Below, piece by piece: positions 50,624 to 64,000 of a stretch of DNA of 64,000 nucleotides; position 1 is the stretch's first letter; the number at the start of each line of letters is the position of its first letter. Below the pieces are notes generated by a model. That model was not told the DNA's origin. It ran no database searches and worked only from the letters and a program-made list of their open reading frames with translations. The translations under genes and the position numbers were made by a program. Source of the stretch: Piromyces finnis (lineage: Eukaryota > Neocallimastigomycota > Neocallimastigomycetes > Neocallimastigales > Neocallimastigaceae); the NCBI GenBank assembly GCA_002104945.1, contig MCFH01000011.1, positions 505,501-569,500 of the forward strand, in the 5' to 3' direction.

Positions 50624-53044
50624 TTAGACACATTGGTGATACCATTCATTAAAAGCAACACAAGTGGAACCTGATTGACAACAAGTAGCACCAGTGTAGT
50701 TATTACCACCACATTGACCCCACTTTGGAACACAGTTAGCATTGTTAGAATTATTGTTGGAACTTGTAGCATCACACTTATCAACAGTAACAGTAACAGT
50801 GACGGTAACTGGATCACATTTGGTATTTGTGTTTGAAGATGGAATAGTCTTAGTATTACCTGAGGTAGATGGAATGGTCTTGGTCTTGCTAAGGTTAGAT
50901 GGAATAGTTTTAGTACCACCGACAGTTGTTGATGGAATAGTCTTGGAACTACCACCAGTAGATGGAATAGTCTTGGAACTGCCAGCACCACCAGTAGAGG
51001 TAATTAAGGTAGCTGGAATAGTCTTGGTCTTGTTTGGAATAGTCTTGGAACTACCACCAGTAGATGGAATAGTCTTGGAACTGCCAGCACCACCAGTAGA
51101 GGTAATTAAAGTGGCTGGAATAGTCTTGGTCTTACTAAGACTAGATGGAATAGTCTTGGAACTACCAGCACCACCAGTAGATGTAATTAAAGTGGCTGGA
51201 ATAGTTTTGGTTTTAGTTGCAATATCTGGAATAGTCTTAGAACTACCAGTACTACCAGTAGATGGAATAGTCTTGGAACTGCCAGCACCACCAGTAGAGG
51301 TAATTAAAGTAGCTGGAATAGTCTTGGTCTTGTTTGGAATAGTCTTGGAACTGCCAGCACCACCAGTAGAGGTAATTAAGGTAGCTGGAATAGTCTTAGT
51401 CTTGTTTGGAATAGTCTTGGAACTGCCAGCACTACCAGTAGATGGAATAGTCTTGGAACTACCAGCACCAGTAGAGGTAATTAAAGTAGCTGGAATAGTC
51501 TTGGTCTTGTTTGGAATGGTCTTAGAACTACCGGCACCAGTAGAGGTAATTAAGGTAGCTGGAATAGTCTTGGTCTTGTTTGGAATGGTCTTAGAACTAC
51601 CAGCACCAGTAGAGGTAATTAAAGTAGCTGGAATAGTCTTAGTTTTAGAAACACCTGATGTAATAAGTGAAGTTGGAATTGTCTTTCCTGAAGCTCCAGT
51701 AGTCTTAGTAATAAGATTAGATGGAATAGTCTTGGTTAAATTAATATTTGGAATGGTCTTAGTATTATTACTAGTATTTGGAATAGTCTTAGATGAAACG
51801 CTTGTAATTTTATCAGCTGGAATAGTCTTGGTTTTCTTAAGAGAATCTGGGACAGTTTTACTACCAGCACTTGCACTTGGAATAGTCTTTGTACCTGGAA
51901 CAGTAACACTTGGAATAGTCTTAGTCTTAGAGCTGCTGCCTGCAGTCTTAGTAATAAGATTGCTTGGGATAGTCTTAGTTAAATTAATACTTGGGATAGT
52001 CTTTGTACTTGGCTTTGAAACACTAGCAGCATTATTACTATTTGAAGTAGCTGGTCTAGCTTCCTTCTTTAAAATGTCGAGTAAAGTGTTGTAAATTGGT
52101 TTTGGTTGGTAATTGTTATTGAATAAAAGAGCTTGTTCATTACCACCTAACCAACTATCACTATCACCAACACCCCAAACAAGGAAAGCCTTACAACAAG
52201 AGTTAGCAAGACAAGCCTTTAAAGCGTTAGAGAAAGCTTCAGTTTGACGACTTTGGTTACCTTGTAATTTAACATCAAGTTCGGTAATGTGAACTTCAAG
52301 ACCTAATTTACAATAACGACCAATTAAACCATTAATTTGATTGAAAGTTGGTTGGGATTGAGAACTAACGTGGTATTGTAAACCAACACCATCAATTGGA
52401 ATATTACGCTTCTTTAAATCAGCAACGAAATTGTAAATTGATTCAGATTTCGGTAAATGACCTTCAGCGTTATAATCATTGTAGAAAAGTTTAGTGTTTG
52501 GAGAAACTTTACGAGCAGTTTCAAAAGCAATATCAATAAAGTTTGGAACTTTTTGACGAAGGAAAGAATTACGTAACATAAAACCTTGACCATTTGAACT
52601 ATCATCAACAGCTTCGTTAACAACATCCCAAGCCTTGATTTTACCTTCATAATGTTGTAAAGTCTTAGTAATGTGATCAACAATAGCATTCTTTAAAGTA
52701 TTAGAATCAGCATTTTCAAACCAAGATGGTTGATAAGCATGCCAGATAAGACAGTGACCACGGAATTCCATACCTAATTCCTTTGCCTTATTGTAATGAG
52801 CATCACAATCATTGAAATTGTAAACACCTTTTTGTTGTTGGATACCTGAAAGTTTACAACCATTTTCTGCAACCATCATATTGAATGCCTTCATAGCATT
52901 ATTGTAATTACCATTATTGAATCTATTTGTGTTGGCAGCAACACCAACCTTTAAATCTCCAGCAAAGTCCTTTAATAAATCATATGCACTTGCTGATGCA
53001 ACAAAAGTTGAAATTAAAATTTTATTGATTGTACTGAATTTCAT
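50624..53044 (-). CDS. Secreted GH10 endo-xylanase with KTIP-repeat linker and CBM1
   Basis: Intronless, 806 residues. A signal peptide (about 1-20, [20 protein letters not shown]) precedes the GH10 barrel (about 22-340). Key residues: [14 protein letters not shown] near 95-108, acid/base Glu144 in [10 protein letters not shown], and nucleophile Glu255 in HITELDVKL. It cleaves beta-1,4-xylan outside the cell. Residues about 345-735 are a Thr/Ser/Pro/Lys linker with about 30 KTIP motifs, then a VTVTVTV stretch. The C-terminal CBM1 (about 771-806: [15 protein letters not shown]) has the conserved cysteines and aromatics that bind cellulose. No dockerin is present, so it is probably free rather than cellulosomal. 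G+C is clearly above neighbouring genes, as in other gut-fungal carbohydrate enzymes, many of which are thought to be of bacterial origin. Confidence 0.96.
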   Translation of the reverse strand: MKFSTINKILISTFVASASAYDLLKDFAGDLKVGVAANTNRFNNGNYNNAMKAFNMMVAENGCKLSGIQQQKGVYNFNDCDAHYNKAKELGMEFRGHCLIWHAYQPSWFENADSNTLKNAIVDHITKTLQHYEGKIKAWDVVNEAVDDSSNGQGFMLRNSFLRQKVPNFIDIAFETARKVSPNTKLFYNDYNAEGHLPKSESIYNFVADLKKRNIPIDGVGLQYHVSSQSQPTFNQINGLIGRYCKLGLEVHITELDVKLQGNQSRQTEAFSNALKACLANSCCKAFLVWGVGDSDSWLGGNEQALLFNNNYQPKPIYNTLLDILKKEARPATSNSNNAASVSKPSTKTIPSINLTKTIPSNLITKTAGSSSKTKTIPSVTVPGTKTIPSASAGSKTVPDSLKKTKTIPADKITSVSSKTIPNTSNNTKTIPNINLTKTIPSNLITKTTGASGKTIPTSLITSGVSKTKTIPATLITSTGAGSSKTIPNKTKTIPATLITSTGAGSSKTIPNKTKTIPATLITSTGAGSSKTIPSTGSAGSSKTIPNKTKTIPATLITSTGGAGSSKTIPNKTKTIPATLITSTGGAGSSKTIPSTGSTGSSKTIPDIATKTKTIPATLITSTGGAGSSKTIPSSLSKTKTIPATLITSTGGAGSSKTIPSTGGSSKTIPNKTKTIPATLITSTGGAGSSKTIPSTGGSSKTIPSTTVGGTKTIPSNLSKTKTIPSTSGNTKTIPSSNTNTKCDPVTVTVTVTVDKCDATSSNNNSNNANCVPKWGQCGGNNYTGATCCQSGSTCVAFNEWYHQCV
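50840..52020 (-). repeat. KTIP-linker tandem repeats
   Basis: Irregular in-frame repeats in the xylanase linker. The commonest longer unit (about 23-25 residues) reads [19 protein letters not shown] followed by KTIP and a short spacer, repeated about eight times with shorter KTIP units between. It resembles in style the TLPG-type linker known from a Neocallimastix xylanase. Confidence 0.9.
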
Positions 53045-54420
53045 TTTTATATTTTATTTATTTATATAAATATAAATATTTTATATGTTATTTATTAAAT
53101 ATATATTGATTTTCTTTCTTAACTCTTTTTGCTTTATTTAATCTTAAAAATAAAAAAATTAATATATTTTTAAACTATTATATAATATTATAAATATTTA
53201 TTAATATTATATAAATAATTATTAAAACAAGAAAAAAAAGCTAAAACTATCAAAAATTATGAAAAAATTTTTATCTTATATATAAAAATATTTTTTTATC
53301 TTTGGAAATTCTTTTATTTTTAATATAAAAATAAACTTTTTAATTTAAAATAAATTTATATTAATATATTAAAGTTGTAGATTTGCGGTATATAAAACAT
53401 CGTGTAAAATGTTGCACGCTTATATATTTTTAAAACAAATTAAATATATATTATTAGCCAATTAAACAAAAAAGAAAATTAATTCTATTAATGAACAATA
53501 TTAAATGATCTACAAATGTTGATTATCAATTAAAACTAATTATAAATATATTAATAGAATTATCAATATATTATTTTTTAAAAAAATTCTTAATATAAAT
53601 GATGCTCCTTTATAAATTAAAATTATAAAAATTAAAACAAATATAATATAAATATGTTTACTTCTTTTAAATAATTTTTTTTTGTTAACAACACTTAAAG
53701 TGAAGGAAAGAAATTACACTATTATTTTAAATAAAATTTATTTTATTTATTATTACTTAAAAAATGGAATTTGTTTAAATATATATTTTATATTGTTATA
53801 TTATAATATATAATTACACAACATTATTAAAATAATACTACATTTATTCTTAATTCAAATTTTAATTTATACATATTATAATTATAATAATTAAAATTAT
53901 TGTAATTTAAATTAAAATTATTTATCTTCAATTACTACATAAATTTGTGTAACATTTTATGATACAATGAAAATCAAATGTATATATGTTTTGAAATATA
54001 TAAAAAATAAAACCTTTAAAACTTTATATCTACAGAAGTAACAAAGTACAATAATAGTTTTGTGCTCGATGCAAATAAACCTAGTTCAAGCTACGTTTCA
54101 TATACATTTCCTTAATTAAAATTGAAGAATTAGCCATAATTTAAAGAAATCTATACAATATAAAAATATTTACTACTTTTATTATCAATTTAATTATAGA
54201 ATATTAATTAACATTTTCCCATATAGTTAAAATAATTTTAGTTACATTAGCTTATTCAAATAGTATTTAATAATTCTGTCTATTAAAAATTTCAATGATA
54301 GGATAAAAATTATTAAAGTTTTATCTATTTTATTAAAATTAAAATATTTTACATTTATTAATGTTTAATATAAAATAAGGTTTTAAAGAAATTTAATATG
54401 AAATAAACTTTATCATTTAT

Positions 54421-54471
54421 TTATTATTTATTTATTTATCTATTTATTTATTTATTTATTTATTTATCTAT

Positions 54472-54514
<43 letters not shown>

Positions 54515-54516
54515 TT
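54421..54516. repeat. (TTTA)n tetranucleotide array
   Basis: About 24 tandem TTTA/TTAT units with two TATC variants. Confidence 0.95.
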
Positions 54517-55007
54517 ATTTAGTTACTTAGCTTACAAAATTCAACGTTTTCTTTTAAGTGGATTGTTTTTTAATTCTAATAAATGATTTTATCCCATCCC
54601 AGAATCAAGTAAAGATAAAGAAAGTATTAAAAGTATTTTTAGCCCAAAATGAATATTACTTTTAAAAATGTTAACTTGATAATAAAAATTATTTAGGTAA
54701 TAGAGTTGTTTTCTATAAATAAAAATAAAATATTTTTTAATGTTCACTTTTTCATCAACTCAAATAACTGAATTGAAAATTGACTTTGTGGATAAAAAAA
54801 ATTAAGATTAAATCTTTAATATAAAAGAAAAAAAAAACTTAAATCAAAAAATTAATTAATTTTATTAATTAATTATTATTAATTTAAATTGTTTGAAATT
54901 TTAATAATTAAGTTAGGCTAAATATAACATTAAATCTTTTTATCTTAACAATAATTTATAATAAGAGAATAATTAGTTTTATTATTATTTAGTAGTGGTA
55001 TTGCTAT

Positions 55008-55394
<387 letters not shown>

Positions 55395-57216
55395 TTTTTT
55401 AATGATAATTTTCAACCAATTGTTTTTCATTAATTATTCAAAAAAAATAATTATTGAAAATTATCACATGTAAAATGATAATCAGGTGTTATTAATAAAA
55501 GTTTCTTTTAATCTAATCTATTGTTTAGTAATATTCTATATATATATGTATATTATTCATTTATCATATGTTTAAACATAGATCATGTGATATGTGTTAT
55601 TTTTATACAAATATTTTATATCTAAAAATAAAAGATTACTATTTATAATTAAATAAATAGAATTAATAATTAATTATATTTACTATTAACATCAAGCTAT
55701 TATTAGAAATAAAAGATAATCTTACTGATATACATCATCTATAATCTTATTAAATTTTCATCATATATAATTCATAGTTAGTAAAACATCTTTTTTAACT
55801 ATGAATAATTAAATATAAATGTTTTAATTAAATTAAAATTTTATCATTTATAGTTCTATATATATATAAATTTAATATATTAATTTAAATGTAAACATTT
55901 GTATTTTTTAAAAAAAAAAAAAAATACTGATGAGTTTAAAAATAATAAAAAAGTAGAAAAGCTTTCTTTTTATACATCTATAGATATTTAAAAAAGATAT
56001 AGATACGCTGCATGATATTAACTGAAATGAAAAAAGGCATCATTTTATGTTTTATTTTATATATATTTATTAATATAAATTAAAATAGTAATAGTGGTAA
56101 ATAATATTTTAAATTTAAATTCATTAATCTTTATTATAAATGTATTATACTTTTTCATTTATAAATGAAAAGAATTTAATAAGCCAATATAGGATAAGTA
56201 AAAAAAAAAAAAATAATAAGAAAGTTTTTTACACGTAATTCAAAGACTATAAAAAAATGAAATAAAAAAAGACAACAAAGATGAAATAAAAAAACAAAAA
56301 AAAAGGCCACTTTAATTATTTTGATCTTTACCTTTACACATCATTTCTTTAATTATTAACTTTATTTTATATTAATTAAATTAATTAAATATAAAAATAA
56401 TAAATTTTAATTATATATAAAAAATCCAATTCTTTTTATATCTTTATTCCTTTTTTTCTTTTACCTTTTTTTTTTTTTTCTTTCTTTTTCTCACTGAAGA
56501 AAAAAAAAAAGTAGATTTCTTTATTTCTGTAACTTCTAGAAGTAGATATAAATACATAATACTTCACGCTTATTAAATAAAGAAAAATAAAATAATAAAA
56601 AGTATGAAAAAGTTTCTTTATAATGATTAACAATAGTATAATAAAAATGAAATATATAATAATAAAAAATAGTATTCAAAATAAAAAATAAAAAATAAAA
56701 AAGAAAGAAAAAATAGAAAAAGTTATTAATAATCAATTATAAAAGCAAAAATAAAAAAATTAAAGAAATTGAAAATTTTAAAAATATAAAAAAAAGATTA
56801 TAATACATTTTAGTAATTATATAATACTCAACTTGATGGTCTTTATTCAAATTATTAATAAGATATGTTTTTTATTAACTATATATTCTAACGCTAATAT
56901 TATTTTTTATACTATAATTTTTCTTATGCTTTGAAAAAAAATATTCAATAAACTTGGGTTCTCAACTTTAAAATTTTAGTAAATTAATAAAATACAAAAG
57001 TAATAATAAAACTTATTTATACACAAAAAATAAAAAAAGGAGACATTATTTTTAAAAATAGAAAAATAATAATAATAATAAAAAGCATTTAAAATTTATT
57101 TTCAATTCAATATAATTAAATAAATTTCAAATATTAAATAATATAATTATATATAAAATATAAAATATAAAATAGAATTAAAATATTGATATAAAAAAAA
57201 AAAGAAAATAACTAAA

Positions 57217-57927
57217 ATGAAGATTGAAGAAATAAAAGAATATGTTGATAACATTGCAAATTTTGTTAATTTAAAGAGTGTTCTTCCTGATATAGATGGG
57301 TTATTAACAAGTATTATACATAAAGAAATTGAATTTTTGGTCTTTTTAACTATAGTTTACCTTATTACACTTGTTATTAAACAAAGATCAAAATCAATGT
57401 ACAAGTATCTTGTTTCTTTAACTATAGCAGTTATTGCATTATATACCTTTTATATATCTACAATTTTTGATGAAAGTATTAAACAAGGAAAACCAACTGA
57501 AGATGTTATTAAAGGTTTACCACCAATATGTATTTGTATCATTATTAGACTATTCCATATTATTCCACCACTTAAACTTGGTTATTACACCTTACCATTA
57601 TTTATGATTGCCTATTCAATATATTACCACAACTTATTAAGTGGTACACATGTCAAACCAACTAAATCAAAATCAGGCTCCCGTAAACATTCTCATTCAC
57701 ACAACAGCAGTAAAATTAAAGAAAAATCTTTAAAGAATTTCATACGTATTAGTTTATCGTTATTTACCGACTTTATTCATTCATTTATTTTATTCTATGC
57801 TTATACAGTTCTAGTTCTTTTAATATTTATTAATAATAATTATGAATTTACTATCAATTCATTAAACGATAAATCTAGTGCTTATGGAAGAGTTATTAAA
57901 TTCCTTGATTTACCTTTCTTTAAATAA
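57217..57927 (+). CDS. Unrecognised multi-pass membrane protein
   Basis: A single frame of 236 residues, MKIEEIKEYVDNIANF to DLPFFK. I do not recognise it. Five hydrophobic segments are visible at about 38-55, 65-83, 101-118, 122-140 and 183-205, with a Lys/Ser/His-rich loop (SRKHSHSHNSS, about 155-165) between the fourth and fifth. No signal peptide cleavage site and no catalytic motif is evident. Codon use and the lack of an intron are compatible with a real gene; the lower AT content than its flanks supports this. A fifth-segment end followed by a short polar tail would suit an ER or endomembrane protein, but this is only a guess. Confidence 0.75.
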   Translation: MKIEEIKEYVDNIANFVNLKSVLPDIDGLLTSIIHKEIEFLVFLTIVYLITLVIKQRSKSMYKYLVSLTIAVIALYTFYISTIFDESIKQGKPTEDVIKGLPPICICIIIRLFHIIPPLKLGYYTLPLFMIAYSIYYHNLLSGTHVKPTKSKSGSRKHSHSHNSSKIKEKSLKNFIRISLSLFTDFIHSFILFYAYTVLVLLIFINNNYEFTINSLNDKSSAYGRVIKFLDLPFFK

Positions 57928-58401
57928 ACTATTTATTAAAATATAAAATGTAATAACTAATAATAAAAAGTATATAGAAATAACGACATTCAACAAAATA
58001 TAAAAAATAATAATAAAAATGAAATATAAATTTTAAAAAAAGAAATAAGAAATGCAAAAGAAAAAGAAAAATTTTAAAAAATATGTAATCATATTTATAC
58101 AAAAATTTAAAAAGAAGAAGAAAAAAAAAAAAAGAAATAATAATTAATACATCTATCATGTATTAAAATTAAAATAATAAAAAATATAATAAATAAAAAA
58201 AATTAAAAAATTAAAATATAAAAAGAATAAAAATAATATAATTTGAAAAAAAAAAGTTTTTAAAATGTATATATATTTTAGTTGATATTCAAGTTTTTTA
58301 AAAATAATATTGAATTTTATTTTAAAAAAAATAAATGATCAGATTATTATTATTATTAGTTAACATAAAAATTTTAAGAAAAACAAAAAAAAAAATATTT
58401 T
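57928..58401. other. Intergenic region, convergent gene ends
   Basis: About 470 bp, A-rich on the plus strand, containing the 3' ends of the membrane-protein gene and the Hrq1 gene. No other feature. Confidence 0.5.

Positions 58402-64000
<5,599 letters not shown>

Noticed and set aside
50742-52094. A 450-codon plus-strand open frame opposite the xylanase linker
   Set aside because: It is the mirror of the KTIP repeats: its Val/Leu/Ile-rich repeats follow exactly the linker units, with no start context or independent domain.
54040-54130. Possible tRNA (TTGTGCTCGATGC and GTTCAAGC)
   Set aside because: The B-box lacks its final conserved C at the right spacing, and no cloverleaf stems can be paired.

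Overview
The window is one very AT-rich stretch of a fungal nuclear genome. Several things point to an anaerobic gut fungus (Neocallimastigomycota). Intergenic DNA is almost entirely A and T, with long (AAT/ATT)n tracts. Proteins are rich in Asn, Gln, Glu and Lys, and most genes are split by many short introns. A secreted GH10 xylanase with a repetitive linker and a CBM1 cellulose-binding module is present, alongside an outer-dynein-arm docking subunit that only a flagellated (zoosporic) fungus would need. The lineage call is inference; the protein families were recognised by reading translations. I rebuilt gene models from splice sites. For KH, PABPN1, ITFG2, RasGEF, ODAD1, VTI1, the Bud4/anillin-like gene and both unknown multi-exon genes, every exon phase closes.

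Layout: 1-2311 (-) KH-domain RNA-binding protein, 3' end outside; 4221-6146 (+) PABPN1-type nuclear poly(A)-binding protein with an oversized A-rich last intron; 6695-9622 (-) unknown Asn/Glu-rich protein; 10031-12405 (+) ITFG2 homologue; 13003-16721 (-) RasGEF; 18399-21214 (+) ODAD1/CCDC114; 21541-24334 (-) TBC1D19-type TBC protein; 25257-27518 (-) unknown protein; 28224-29523 (+) VTI1 SNARE; 30928-38075 (+) ankyrin plus Bud4/anillin-like PH protein; 41404-49431 (+) intronless 2675-residue Gln-rich, UBA and Sel1 protein with a 25-unit minisatellite; 50624-53044 (-) GH10-CBM1 xylanase; 57217-57927 (+) small membrane protein; 58402-64000 (-) Hrq1-type helicase, 5' end outside.

Most genes are housekeeping or signalling functions (RNA processing, Ras and Rab regulation, vesicle fusion, septum or bud-site organisation, DNA repair). 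The xylanase is the lifestyle gene: intronless and visibly richer in G+C than its surroundings. There is no operon logic; three divergent pairs (6695/10031, 25257/28224, 1/4221) may share upstream regions.

The most striking observation is a 108-nt intron in the RasGEF gene (14666-14773, minus strand). It begins ATATCCTTTTT and ends AC, the signature of a U12-type (minor spliceosome) AT-AC intron. No GT-AG alternative restores the conserved reading frame. Other points worth follow-up are the PABPN1 terminal intron (possible autoregulation by intron retention), clusters of microexons (9, 11, 13, 18, 19, 27 nt), the ankyrin-anillin architecture with a repeated short motif, a KICSTOR-type ITFG2 in a fungus, and three giant AAT tracts.
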